Part shown: positions 27,095 through 36,674 of the stretch, in pieces
How positions within the stretch are numbered: position 1 is the first letter of the stretch
Layout of the letters: each line of letters begins with the position of its first letter
NCBI GenBank assembly: GCA_963801105.1
Contig: CAWDDH010000003.1
Span: 248,001-312,000, forward strand
Reading direction: 5' to 3'
DNA length: 64,000 nucleotides
From: JAENVU01 sp963801105
GTDB taxonomy: Bacteria; Actinomycetota; Acidimicrobiia; IMCC26256; JAENVU01
The notes under the pieces: generated by a model
The model's database searches: none
Seen by the model: the letters and a program-made list of their open reading frames with translations, nothing else
Told to the model about the DNA's origin: nothing
Position numbers and translations under genes: made by a program

Positions 27095-27234
27095 GCGGGA
27101 CGGGAGAGCCGGCGCGGCTCACGATCCTGCCGACCGCGCGGACCCGGTGGCGGCGGTGCTCTGGTTCTCGAATGGTGGCCGACACCGTGCCGAGCCCGCC
27201 GGGTCGTCGCGGTGGAACCCGACGAAGCACAGGG

Positions 27235-28545
27235 TCAAGGGTCGCGCGGCGCCGTCAGGGCCTGCAGCTCGCCGGTGAGGAGCTCGGCGAGCTGCACGAC
27301 ATCGGGGCACACGTCGGGATCGGCGATGATCGTCACGACCAGCGAACCCGCGTACGACAGCACCGCGAACGACACGGTGACGTTACCCGTCACCAACGCG
27401 ACCGGCAGGACATCGACGATGGGGGCTCCCAGAAAGGTCAGTCGCACCTCCGGACCGCGCAGGTTGGTCACGAACGTGTTCACCAGCCGCTGGCGATCGA
27501 TGAACCAGTGGAAGATCCCCAACCGGGCGAGCAGCCGGAACACCGGACCCATGAGCGCGGCCGATGCGCCTCGCGGCATCGCCTTGGCCGCGCGCGTGGC
27601 GCGCGCGACGGCGGCGAGGCGATCCGATCCGCGACCGACGGCGGGGACCTCGACCGGCACGACACCGACCTGGTTCCCGAGGTCGCCGGCGCTGGCCGAC
27701 CGTCGGGCCGCCACGGGGACTGAGACGACGAAGTGCTCCGCTCGCTCGCCCCGAGCCGCCAGCAGACGATGCAGCGCGCCCGCGACTGCGGTGAGGACGA
27801 CGTCGTTCACCGTGCCACCTCGGGCGTGCGCCAACGCGACGATCGGCCCGAGCTCGGTCCGCACGACGCCGAACCGGCGCCGCGCCCCTGTCGGTCGGTT
27901 CAGCGACGAACGCGCCGGCCGACCCGATCCGCTCGCGCGGAGCTCCGCCATCGCGACGCGCACCCGCGCCAAGCCGTCCGGGAGCCGCGTGACGGCTCGG
28001 GATCGCTCCCGCCACGCATCCGCGGCGAGCGCCGCGGTCGACGGCGCGGGGCGCGGGAACGGGACCACGTCCGTTCCGGTCGCCCCGTCCACGAGCTCGG
28101 CCAGGACGGCGAGTCCTCCGAGTCCGTCCGCGAGCACGTGGTGGAAGACCACGACCAGGGCGGTCCGGCCACCCGCGACGCCGGTGACGAAGGTCGCCGA
28201 CCAGAGCGGCCGCTCGGACGGGAGCCGTCGAGTCATCAACCCGGCACTGAGATCCAACAGCGCGGCCTCGTCCGCGGGCGAGGGGCACGCGACGACGGCG
28301 ACGTGCCGAGCGATCTCGAAGTCCCCGTCGTCGACCCAGACCGGACGACCGCAGCCGATCGGCGTGAGTACCAGCCGCTGCCGCAGGCGCGGAACGGACC
28401 GGATGCGCTTGCCGATCGCGTCGACCACGCGTGCGGCGTCGAACCCGGCGGCCGTCTCGAGCAACAGGATCGCACCCACCTGCATGGGCACCGGCCCCGT
28501 GTCGGTCGTCAGTGAGGTCAGGTCCTCGGCGCTCACACGCTCCAT
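27235..28545 (-). CDS. Wax ester synthase / diacylglycerol acyltransferase (WS/DGAT family)
   Basis: 436 residues. The acyltransferase active-site motif HHxxxDG is present as VFHHVLADGLGG, and the C-terminal domain has NTFVTNLRGPEVRLTFLGAPI and a late propeller of hydrophobic strands, as in the actinobacterial WS/DGAT (Tgs-like) family. These make triacylglycerol or wax esters from acyl-CoA at the membrane. ATG at 28545 starts MERVSAEDL, the usual N-terminus; the longer frame upstream is rejected. Confidence 0.9.
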   Translation of the reverse strand: MERVSAEDLTSLTTDTGPVPMQVGAILLLETAAGFDAARVVDAIGKRIRSVPRLRQRLVLTPIGCGRPVWVDDGDFEIARHVAVVACPSPADEAALLDLSAGLMTRRLPSERPLWSATFVTGVAGGRTALVVVFHHVLADGLGGLAVLAELVDGATGTDVVPFPRPAPSTAALAADAWRERSRAVTRLPDGLARVRVAMAELRASGSGRPARSSLNRPTGARRRFGVVRTELGPIVALAHARGGTVNDVVLTAVAGALHRLLAARGERAEHFVVSVPVAARRSASAGDLGNQVGVVPVEVPAVGRGSDRLAAVARATRAAKAMPRGASAALMGPVFRLLARLGIFHWFIDRQRLVNTFVTNLRGPEVRLTFLGAPIVDVLPVALVTGNVTVSFAVLSYAGSLVVTIIADPDVCPDVVQLAELLTGELQALTAPRDP

Positions 28546-28630
28546 CGGGCGCCATTCTCGCGAGGACCGCGCCCGGCGAGCACGGGACCCCGTCCCGGGG
28601 AGCTCACCGGACCGGATTGCTCCGCGGTCG

Positions 28631-28705
28631 ATGAGCGTCGCCGGCGTCGCGATGAAGACCATCGTGCTGCTGGTGGTGCTCGTCGCCGGGGGCGCCTGGG
28701 GATGA
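28631..28705 (+). CDS. Tiny hydrophobic ORF (24 aa), coupled to the next one
   Basis: ATG at 28631 encodes MSVAGVAMKTIVLLVVLVAGGAWG, almost one membrane helix. Its stop overlaps the start of the next small ORF (ATGA). It may be a separate peptide, or the first helix of a two-helix protein split by a -1/+1 shift. No homologue is recognised; coding status rests on hydrophobicity and coupling only. Confidence 0.35.
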   Translation: MSVAGVAMKTIVLLVVLVAGGAWG

Positions 28706-28818
28706 TCGGTGCGCCGAAGGAGCTGGAGTGGTACGTCGGCTTCGGGCTGATCGTCACCCTCGTCTGGCTCTACATCGCGCTGCTGCGGCTGCTCGCACTG
28801 CTCTCCGGCAACCGCTGA
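28702..28818 (+). CDS. Small single-helix membrane protein (38 aa)
   Basis: ATG at 28702 gives 38 residues beginning MIGAPKELEWYVGFG, then a hydrophobic helix of about 22 residues (LIVTLVWLYIALLRLLALL) and SGNR. Amphipathic start and clean helix look like a genuine small membrane protein. It precedes the pseudokinase gene by about 100 bp in the same direction. No family is recognised. Confidence 0.5.
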   Translation: MIGAPKELEWYVGFGLIVTLVWLYIALLRLLALLSGNR

Positions 28819-28921
28819 TGCAACTGCGGGCGGCCACCCGAGACGGGGTCCGACGGGTCACGGTAGGGTCCCAGCATCGTGAGCCGAGGGGCGGCAGCGT
28901 CGTGAGCAGAGGGGGCGAACC

Positions 28922-30199
28922 ATGACCGACTCATCGCCGAGGGTCCTCGCCGGCCGCTACGAGATGCAACGCCGCATCGGATCGTCTCGAGCCGCCGAGG
29001 TCTTCCTCGCCCACGATCGCGAGCTCGGGCGCGAGGTCGCGGTCAAGGTGCTGGCGGCCGATCTGGCGGGCAACCCCGGCGTGGTCGAGCGCTTCCGCCG
29101 CATGACCGGCGTCGCGGCGACGCTCCACGACCAGAACATCGTGTCCGTCTTCGACACCGGGGAGGATGCCGGCCGGCCCTTCTCCGTCATGGAATACGTC
29201 GAGGGCACCAGCCTCGCCGACCGGCTCCAGGGTGGGCAGCGACTCGGCGTCGAGCAGGCCGGCTTGATCGGCGAGGCCGTCGCGGACGCGCTCGCGGCGG
29301 CGCACCGCGCCGGCGTCGTCCACGGAAACCTCACCCCCCGCGACGTGCTCCTCGCCCGGAACGGATCGGTCAAGGTCACCGACTTCGGCACCGCGTCCGC
29401 GGGCCTCGCTGGGCTCGCGGAGGCCCCGATCACGACCGCGATCTACAGCGCGCCCGAGCGCCTCCAGGGCAACCCGCCCGACACGAGCGGAGACCTCTAC
29501 GCGCTCGGCGTCATGCTCCACGAGGCGGTGACCGGGTCACCGCCGTTCACCGGTCCGGATGCGCTGTCGATCACGCGCCGCAAGCTCGACGAGCAGCCGT
29601 TGCCACCTTCGGCGACCGCGCCCGGTGTGCCACCCGCGTTCGACGTCATCGTCGAGCGCCTCACCGCACCGAGCCTCGCGCGTCGATACGCGACGGCCGA
29701 CGAGGCCGCCGCCGACCTCCGCCGGCTCCGCGTCCCCGCCACGCGCACGACCCCGATGCCGGTCGTCGCCGCGCCGCTGCCGGTCGCCACGGGGGCGCGC
29801 CGGTCGAACACCGGGTGGATCGTGGCCCTCGGGCTGGTCCTGGTGGTCGCGATCGGCGCACTCGTGGCGTGGTTGGTGACACGCGACGACGGCTCGACCG
29901 AGAAGGTCAACGTGCCGGCGGTCGTCGGACAGCCGGTGCTCGCGGCACAACACGCGATCGAACAGGCGGGACTCAGGGCGTCGACGGTCAACCAGGCGAA
30001 CCTGACGATCGCCGCCGGCCTGGTGTTCGACCAGTCGCCCCCCGGTGCGTCGCTCGCCAAGAAGGGCTCGGTGGTGAAGCTGAGTGTCAGCAGCGGTACC
30101 CCACCGACGAGCACGACGACGACCTCGACCACGTCGACGAGCACGTCGACCAGCACGTCGACCAGCACCACGACGACCACGACGACCACGACGCCCTAG
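28922..30199 (+). CDS. PASTA-domain membrane protein with Ser/Thr pseudokinase domain
   Basis: 425 residues. A Hanks-type kinase fold spans about 12-270: ATP Lys K42 (VAVKVL), DFG 154-156 and APE 177-179 are kept, but the Gly-rich loop is GSSRAA and the catalytic loop reads HGNLTPRD (134-141) where an active kinase has HRDLKPxN. The catalytic Asp and Lys are therefore lost. A membrane helix (298-320) leads to one extracellular PASTA domain (about 328-392), known for binding peptidoglycan fragments, and a Thr/Ser tail (393-425). Predicted: a non-catalytic signalling scaffold sensing the cell wall, as for other actinobacterial pseudokinases. ATG start. Confidence 0.88.
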   Translation: MTDSSPRVLAGRYEMQRRIGSSRAAEVFLAHDRELGREVAVKVLAADLAGNPGVVERFRRMTGVAATLHDQNIVSVFDTGEDAGRPFSVMEYVEGTSLADRLQGGQRLGVEQAGLIGEAVADALAAAHRAGVVHGNLTPRDVLLARNGSVKVTDFGTASAGLAGLAEAPITTAIYSAPERLQGNPPDTSGDLYALGVMLHEAVTGSPPFTGPDALSITRRKLDEQPLPPSATAPGVPPAFDVIVERLTAPSLARRYATADEAAADLRRLRVPATRTTPMPVVAAPLPVATGARRSNTGWIVALGLVLVVAIGALVAWLVTRDDGSTEKVNVPAVVGQPVLAAQHAIEQAGLRASTVNQANLTIAAGLVFDQSPPGASLAKKGSVVKLSVSSGTPPTSTTTTSTTSTSTSTSTSTSTTTTTTTTTP

Positions 30200-30285
30200 C
30201 GGCTCCGCTCAGCGGATCAGCCCGAGGACACCACGCGCGGCGAGCGTTCCGAGCGAAGGTTCGTTCAAGGTCGCGCTCGCTCGCG

Positions 30286-31419
30286 TCAGCCGGCCTGCTC
30301 GAAGCGCGCGGCACCGAACGGAGCGACATCCAGCACCGGGCTGCGTCCGCCGATCACGTCGGCGACGAGGCGGGCACTGAACGGACCGAGCAACAGCCCG
30401 TTCGCCCCGTGGCCCGTGCACACGTAGGCGTTCTGCCACCCGGGCAACCGCCCGAGCACCGGGACGTCGTCGGCGCTGACCGGCCGCAGCCCCGCCCGGA
30501 TCTCCACGAACGTCGCGTCGGCGAGCCCCGGTGCCAGGCGCAGCATCTCGCCGAAGAGCTGCCGGATTCCGGCCGCGGTCGGGCGCGCGTCGAAGCCCGC
30601 GTCGGGCTCGAGGGTCGCGCCCACCGCCAGGTGACCACCCGGCCACGGCACGACGTACTGGCTCAGCAGTGGGGACACGATCGGCCAGTCGGCCGTGTCG
30701 ACACCCTCCAGCCGGATGTGGACGATCTGACCGCGTACGGGTGCGACCGGGACCGACACGCCCAACCGGTCCCCCAACGCCGGAGTCCATGCGCCGCCCA
30801 CGATCGCGACCGCGTCGCACGCGAGCGCGGTGCCGTCCGCGAGCAAGACGCCACCGACGCGACCGCCGTCCGTCCGGAGCGCCGTGACCGAGCCGGGGAC
30901 GACCTCGAGTCCTCGAGCGGCAGCCGCATCGAGGAGCGCCGCGGTCATCGCCCGCCCGTCGACCCGAGCCGCCCGTCGGCTGGACCAGGCCGCGCGCATC
31001 TCGCCGAGGGGCGGGAACCGGCGGGCGGCCTCCGCCGGCGTGATCTCCTCCACCTCGTCGGGACAGCGGGCGCGTGCCAACCCGATGTTGGTGGCGTAGA
31101 GCTCGTCCTCCCACTCGCGGAAGGCCACGCGGAGCAGACCCGTCACGCCGTATCCGGTGGAGCGCCGACCGTCCTCCTCGAGCACCGGGACCAGGGCCCG
31201 GTAGTGCGCACCGGCCCCCATCGCCAGCGCGAAGCCGTCCGGATCCTCGAGGCTCGTCGACTCGGGCGAGAGGATCCCGGCGCCCGCGTCGGTCGCCCGG
31301 CCCGGATCGTGCCGGTCGACGAGTGCCACGCTCCCGCCCGCCGTCACCAGCTCGTACGCGAGCGCGGTCCCGACCAGTCCCCCGCCGACGACGACTGCGT
31401 CGTACCCGCCCGGGCTCAT
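30286..31419 (-). CDS. FAD-dependent oxidoreductase of the DAO / glycine oxidase family
   Basis: 377 residues. N-terminal dinucleotide fold VVVGGGLVGTALAYEL with acidic end VDRHDPG, then GAGILSPES; C-terminal half has LRPVSADDVPVLGRLPGWQNAYVCTGHGANGLLLGPFSA, which is the D-amino-acid/glycine oxidase pattern (ThiO, SoxB and relatives). Substrate unknown: glycine oxidase for thiamine or a D-amino acid oxidase are both possible. It is divergent from the formate dehydrogenase operon and shows no thi neighbours. Confidence 0.85.
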   Translation of the reverse strand: MSPGGYDAVVVGGGLVGTALAYELVTAGGSVALVDRHDPGRATDAGAGILSPESTSLEDPDGFALAMGAGAHYRALVPVLEEDGRRSTGYGVTGLLRVAFREWEDELYATNIGLARARCPDEVEEITPAEAARRFPPLGEMRAAWSSRRAARVDGRAMTAALLDAAAARGLEVVPGSVTALRTDGGRVGGVLLADGTALACDAVAIVGGAWTPALGDRLGVSVPVAPVRGQIVHIRLEGVDTADWPIVSPLLSQYVVPWPGGHLAVGATLEPDAGFDARPTAAGIRQLFGEMLRLAPGLADATFVEIRAGLRPVSADDVPVLGRLPGWQNAYVCTGHGANGLLLGPFSARLVADVIGGRSPVLDVAPFGAARFEQAG

Positions 31420-31594
31420 GCGCGGTGTTCGGCTCGGACGATCACGAGTACGACGTCGCGTCCACGGCCCACGGCGCGGGACTCTACCGACGGTCGAGGC
31501 GTGCGGGTCCCGGGCGCCGGAGGCCGACGTCGTGAGCCGCGAGTATCGAGGCGTCTACCTTCTGGGGAGCGGGACGGTCGACGAGGAGGCGCGG

Positions 31595-34500
31595 ATGGCA
31601 CCCGACATGCGGTCGTGGCCCGTGCTCCGCCAGCTGCGGGGCGAGGATCCGCTCGCGCGCGGTGCCGCCGTCAGGAGTCCGGCCACGCACGCTCTGGCGC
31701 CCCGGGTCGCAACCGCGGACCGGGTGGTCAAGTCGATCTGTCCCTATTGCGCGGTCGGCTGCGGTCAGGACGTCTACGTCCGCGACGGGCGGGTCGTGCA
31801 GATCGAGGGCGATCCGGACTCGCCGATCAGCCGGGGCCGGCTCTGCCCGAAGGGCTCGGCATCGCTGCAGCTCACCACGGGTACGGCCCGCGAGTACCGC
31901 GTCAAGTACCGGCGCCCGCACGGGACGCACTGGGAGGACCTCCCGCTCGACACTGCGATGGACATGATCGCCGATCGTGTGATCGACAGCCGTCGACGCG
32001 GGTGGGAGTGGGAGTTCGAGGACCAGCGCGTCAACCGCACGATGGGGATCGCCCACCTCGGCGGGGCGACCCTCGACAACGAGGAGAACTATCTCCTCAA
32101 GAAGCTGTACACCGCGCTCGGCGCGATCCAGATCGAGAACCAGGCGCGCATCTGACACAGCTCCACCGTCCCCGGTCTGGGGACTTCGTTCGGTCGGGGC
32201 GGTGCCACGACCTTCCAGCAGGACCTGCAGCACAGTGACTGCATCGTCGTCGAAGGCTCGAACATGGCCGAGTGCCACCCGGTCGGGTTCCAGTGGGTCA
32301 TGGAAGCCAAGGCGCGTGGTGCCACGCTCATCCACGTCGACCCGCGGTTCACCCGGACCAGCGCGCTCGCCGACCTCCACGTCCCCCTGCGACCCGGAAC
32401 CGACATCGCGTTCCTCGGTGGCATCGTCAACCATGTGCTCGCCACCGGGCGCTACTTCCGGGACTACGTGGTGGCGTACACGAACGGCCCGGTGATCCTG
32501 CGCGAGGACTTCCGCGACACCGAGGACCTCAACGGCCTCTTCTCGGGCTTCGACGCCGAGCAGCGCACCTACGACCCGACCACGTGGCAGTACGCGGGTG
32601 ACGAGGTCCCGTCTTCGGCGGGCGCGCGCGACCGGCAATCCGCCGACCGCGAACCGCAACGCGACGAGACGATGCAGGATCCGCGGTGCGTCTTCCAGGT
32701 GCTCACGCGCCACTTCGAGCGCTACACGCCCGAGATGGTCGAGGAGATCTGCGGCATCCCGCCGGACCTCTTCGCGCGCGTCTGCGAAGCGATCAGCAGC
32801 AACTCGGGACGCGAACGGACGACGGCGTTCGCGTACGCGGTGGGCTGGACCCAGCACACCGTAGGGGTTCAGTACATCCGCACTGCGGCGATCCTGCAGA
32901 CGCTGCTCGGCAACATCGGACGCCCGGGTGGCGGCATCCTCGCCCTGCGTGGTCATGCGTCGATCCAGGGCTCCACCGACATCCCGACGCTCTTCAACCT
33001 CCTGCCGGGCTACATCCCGATGCCCCGCGCGCACCGCGACGAGGACCTCGACAGCTTCGTCGGTGCCGACGGCGCGCCGAAGGGCTACTGGGGGAACATG
33101 CGGGCGTACACGGTGAGCCTGCTCAAGGCGTACTTCGGCGATGCGGCGAACGCGGACAACGACTACTGCTTCGATCATCTGCCTCGGCTGACCGGGAGCC
33201 ACAGCACCTACGAGACCGTCGTCAACCAGATGGACGGCAGGTGCACGGGCTACTTCGTCATGGGTGAGAACCCCGCGGTCGGCTCGGCCAACGCCAAGAT
33301 GCAACGCCTCGGCATGGCGAAGCTCGACTGGCTCGTCGTGCGCGACTTCTCCCTGATCGAATCGGCGACGTGGTGGCAGGACGGTCCCGAGATCGAATCC
33401 GGAGAGCTGCGCACCGAGGACATCGGCACCGAGGTGTTCTTCATGCCTGCGGCCGCGCACACGGAGAAGGACGGCACGTTCACCAACACCCAACGGCTGC
33501 TGCAGTGGCACCATGCCGCGGTCGAGCCCCGGGGCGACGCCCGCAGCGAGCTGTGGTTCACCTACCACCTCGGTCGCCGCATCCGCGAGAAGCTCGCCGG
33601 CTCCGAGGACCCGATGGACCGCGCGGTGCTCGACCTCACGTGGGACTACCCCACCGCGGGCGAGCGCGAGGAGCCCGACGCGGAGGCGGTGCTCGCCGAG
33701 ATCAACGGGTGGGACGCGCAGGGAGCGCCACTCTCCTCGTCTGCCGAGCTCGCCGACGACGGCTCCACCGCGTGCGGATGCTGGATCTACTGCGGCGCGT
33801 ACGCCGGCGGCGTGAACCAGCCCACGCGTCGCGTCCCCGGCGGCGAGCAGAGCTGGGTCGCCCCGGAATGGGGCTGGGCCTGGCCCGCGAACCGGCGCAT
33901 CCTCTACAACCGCGCGTCGGCCGACCCGGACGGCAACCCGTGGAGCGAGCGCAAGGCCTACGTCTGGTGGGACGCAGCCCAGAGGAAGTGGACCGGCCAC
34001 GACGTCCCGGACTTCGAGGCCGACAAGGCCCCTGATCACGAGCCGCCCCCGGATGCGACGGGTCCCGACGCGTTGGGCGGCCGCGATCCGTTCATCATGC
34101 AGGCCGACGGCAAGGCGTGGCTGTTCGCACCGGCCGGGCTCGTGGACGGTCCACTGCCCACGCACTACGAGCCTCAGGAATCGCCCGTCGCGAACCCGCT
34201 CTACGAACCGGCCCGCAACCCGGCCCGGCAGATGATCGGACCGACCGGCGGCAACAACCTCTTCCACCCGAGCGATGTCGGCGCGGCGAACGACGTCTTC
34301 CCGTTCGTCGCGACGACGTACCGCCTCACCGAGCACCACACCGCGGGTGGCATGTCCCGCTGGCAGCCGTACCTGTCCGAGCTCCAACCCGAGATGTTCT
34401 GCGAGGTCTCGCCCGAGCTCGCTGCCGAACGAGGCCTCGAGCACCTCGGGTGGGCCACGATCGTCACCGCCCGCAGCGCCATCGAAGCCCGGGTGATGGT

Positions 34501-34774
34501 CACGGACCGCATCCCGAGCCTGCGGATCCAGGGTCGGCGCATCCACCAGGTGGGCCTGCCCTACCACTGGGGACCGAACGGCCTCTCCACGGGCGACGCA
34601 GCCAATGAGCTCGCGCACCTCTCGCTCGATCCCAACGTGCACATCCAGGAGGTCAAGGCCTTCACGTGCGACGTCCGCGCCGGCCGCCGACCGCGCGGGG
34701 CCGAGCGCGACGCCGTCGTCGCGGAGTACCGGCATCGGGCCGGGATCACCGACGCGACCGGCCGGGAGACCTGA
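31595..34774 (+). CDS. fdhA: Formate dehydrogenase catalytic subunit, selenocysteine-containing (UGA at 32153-32155)
   Basis: 1059 residues if the in-frame TGA is read as selenocysteine 187. Upstream part: 4Fe-4S site C49-P-Y-C52-x3-C56 ... C84 and ...IENQARI; right after the TGA the frame continues HSSTVPGLGTSFGRGGAT, PVGFQWVMEAK, then molybdopterin domains to the end. This is the exact Sec position of FdnG-type enzymes. The C-terminal dinucleotide-binding domain includes YRLTEHHTAGGMSRWQPYL. GAGGAGG five bases before ATG 31595 fixes the start. No Tat signal is seen at the N-terminus, so the enzyme probably works in the cytoplasm. It oxidises formate and passes electrons to the next two subunits. 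Confidence 0.93.
32153..32184 (+). promoter_or_regulatory. SECIS element: UGA codon plus hairpin with GGUCU loop
   Basis: The UGA (32153-32155) is followed by a six-pair stem GTCCCC (32168-32173) / GGGGAC (32179-32184) with apical loop GGTCT (32174-32178). Eighteen bases separate UGA from the loop, the same distance and loop as I recall for E. coli fdhF, where SelB binds the loop G-U. The bulged U of the E. coli element is not obvious here. Confidence 0.85.
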
Positions 34775-34776
34775 CC

Positions 34777-35565
34777 ATGACCGAACGCGTCGGATTCTTC
34801 ACCGATACCAGCGTCTGCATCGGCTGCAAGGCCTGCGAGGTCGCGTGCAAGGAGTGGAACGGGATCCCGGAGGGCGGGCTGAGCCTCTCGGGCATGTCGT
34901 ACGACAACACCCGCGGACTCGGCGCCGACAGCTGGCGGCACGTCGCGTTCATCGAGCAGCCCAAGCCGCCCGGGACGCAGGAGCCGGGCCGGCGCGACGA
35001 GTTCCGCTGGCTGATGTCGAGCGACGTCTGCAAGCACTGCACCCGAGCCGCCTGCCTCGACGTGTGCCCGACCGGCTCGCTGTTCCGCACCGAGTTCGGC
35101 ACCGTCGTCGTCCAGGAGGACGTCTGCAACGGGTGCGGCTACTGCATCAGCGCGTGCCCGTTCGGCGTGATCGACCAGCGTCGGGACGACGGCCGGGCGT
35201 GGAAGTGCACGATGTGTTACGACCGCCTCACCGTCGGGATGGACCCGGCGTGCGCGAAGGCCTGCCCGACCGACTCCATCCAGTTCGGTGCGCTCGACGA
35301 ACTGCGCGAGCGGGCCGCGCGGCGGGTCGGGCAGCTCCGGTCCGTCGGGGTCGCCGACGCCCGGCTCTACGGCGCCGACCCCGACGACGGCGTCGGCGGC
35401 TCCGGGGCGTTCTTCCTCCTCCTCGACGAGCCCGAGGTCTACGGGCTACCTCCTGATCCGGTGGTGACGACCCGCGACCTGCCCCGCATGTGGCGGTCGG
35501 TCGGGCTCGCGGCGCTGTCGCTCACGGGCACCGCCGTCCTCGCGTTCATCGGGCGCCGGGCATGA
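34777..35565 (+). CDS. Formate dehydrogenase iron-sulfur (beta) subunit
   Basis: 262 residues with four 4Fe-4S motifs: CIGCKACEVACKEWN, CKHCTRAACLDVCPTG, CNGCGYCISACPFGV and CTMCYDRLTVGMDPACAKACPT. A single C-terminal helix (SVGLAALSLTGTAVLAFIG) anchors it in the membrane, as in FdnH. It begins two bases after the catalytic subunit and overlaps the NrfD gene by ATGA. It carries electrons from the molybdenum site to the membrane subunit. Confidence 0.93.
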   Translation: MTERVGFFTDTSVCIGCKACEVACKEWNGIPEGGLSLSGMSYDNTRGLGADSWRHVAFIEQPKPPGTQEPGRRDEFRWLMSSDVCKHCTRAACLDVCPTGSLFRTEFGTVVVQEDVCNGCGYCISACPFGVIDQRRDDGRAWKCTMCYDRLTVGMDPACAKACPTDSIQFGALDELRERAARRVGQLRSVGVADARLYGADPDDGVGGSGAFFLLLDEPEVYGLPPDPVVTTRDLPRMWRSVGLAALSLTGTAVLAFIGRRA

Positions 35566-36578
35566 GCCCGGGCGCGACCGACTCCGGGAGCGCCGGAGGG
35601 GGCCGCCGGAGTCGCGGTGAGCAGCCGATGGTCCCCGAGGCGCACTTCGACTCCTATTACGGCCTCCCGGTCCTCAACGCGCCGGTGTGGAAGGCCTGGG
35701 AGATCGGCGGCTACTTCTTCCTCGGCGGACTCGCCGGCGCATCGTCGCTCCTGGCCGCCGGCGCCCAGGCGACCGGCCGCCGCGAGCTCGCCGGGCGCAC
35801 CAAGGTCGTCGCGACGGCCGCGATCGCGCTCGGTGGAGCGGCCCTCGTGCACGACCTCGGCCGACCGTCGCGCTTCGTCAACATGCTCCGGGTGATCAAG
35901 CCCACGTCCCCGATGAGCATCGGCTCCTGGCTGCTGGCGGCGTACGGACCCTCGACCGCGGTCGCCGCCGCGTCGAGTGTGACCGGACGGGGTCAGACCG
36001 TGGGCACGATCGGGACCGTCGCGAGCGCGGCGCTCGGCCCCGCGATCGCGACCTACACCGCGGCGCTCATCAGCGACACCGCGGTCCCCGCCTGGCACGA
36101 AGGTCATCGGGAGATGCCGTTCGTGTTCGCAGGTTCCAGCGCGACGGCCGCCGGCGGTATGGGGCTCGTGTGTGCACCGCTCGAACAGGCCGCGCCGGCC
36201 CGGCGGCTCGCGCTCGTCGGCGCCGCCATCGAAGCCGTCGCCGTCCGCACGATGCTGCGGCGCTCCGGGCCCGCCGGGGAGCCCTACCGCCGCGGACGCG
36301 CGGCTCGCCTCGTGAACGCCGGCGAGGTGCTGACGGCCGGCGGGCTCGCGCTCGCATTCACCGGCCGGCGGCGGCTCGCCTCGATCGGTGCCGGCGCGGC
36401 ACTCACGGTCGCATCCGCCCTGACCCGTCTCGGCGTCTTCGAAGCCGGCCGGCAGTCGGCCGCCGATCCCCGCTACGTCGTCGAGCCCCAGCGATCACGC
36501 ACGGATCGACCGGCGGAGTCGGGAGCACCATCCCCGCCTCCGCGAGGCGGCGGAGCGCCACCCGGCGCATCCTCCTAG
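35562..36578 (+). CDS. NrfD/PsrC-type membrane quinone-interacting subunit
   Basis: 338 residues with about eight hydrophobic helices (e.g. AWEIGGYFFLGGLAGASSLLAAG, GSWLLAAYGPSTAVAAAS, GPAIATYTAALISDTAVPAWHEG). The motifs RFVNMLRVIKPTSPMSIGSW and YTAALISDTAVPAWHEGHREMPFVF are typical of NrfD-like subunits, which pass electrons from Fe-S partners to quinones and carry no heme. It replaces the FdnI cytochrome b of the E. coli enzyme. A Pro/Ser-rich tail ends it. Confidence 0.88.
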   Translation: MSPGATDSGSAGGGRRSRGEQPMVPEAHFDSYYGLPVLNAPVWKAWEIGGYFFLGGLAGASSLLAAGAQATGRRELAGRTKVVATAAIALGGAALVHDLGRPSRFVNMLRVIKPTSPMSIGSWLLAAYGPSTAVAAASSVTGRGQTVGTIGTVASAALGPAIATYTAALISDTAVPAWHEGHREMPFVFAGSSATAAGGMGLVCAPLEQAAPARRLALVGAAIEAVAVRTMLRRSGPAGEPYRRGRAARLVNAGEVLTAGGLALAFTGRRRLASIGAGAALTVASALTRLGVFEAGRQSAADPRYVVEPQRSRTDRPAESGAPSPPPRGGGAPPGASS

Positions 36579-36674
36579 GATGAGGCTCCGTCGGCGAAGA
36601 TGTCCCGGCAGCAGAACTGACCAAGGCTCTCGACTCCGGACCCCGGTCGTGGCCTCGTGACCAAGGGGGTTCCC

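Noticed and set aside
30100..30199. Repeated ACG/TCG units as a possible CRISPR or satellite
   Set aside because: The repeats encode the Thr/Ser tail of the pseudokinase; no spacers are present.
32153..32155. Reading the TGA in the formate dehydrogenase as a true stop, giving a pseudogene or two ORFs
   Set aside because: The position equals the known Sec site, homology continues in frame, and a SECIS hairpin follows at the right distance.
31484..34735. A 1083-codon minus-strand frame across formate dehydrogenase
   Set aside because: Shadow of the Sec-containing gene; the plus strand has Fe-S, Sec and molybdopterin motifs throughout.
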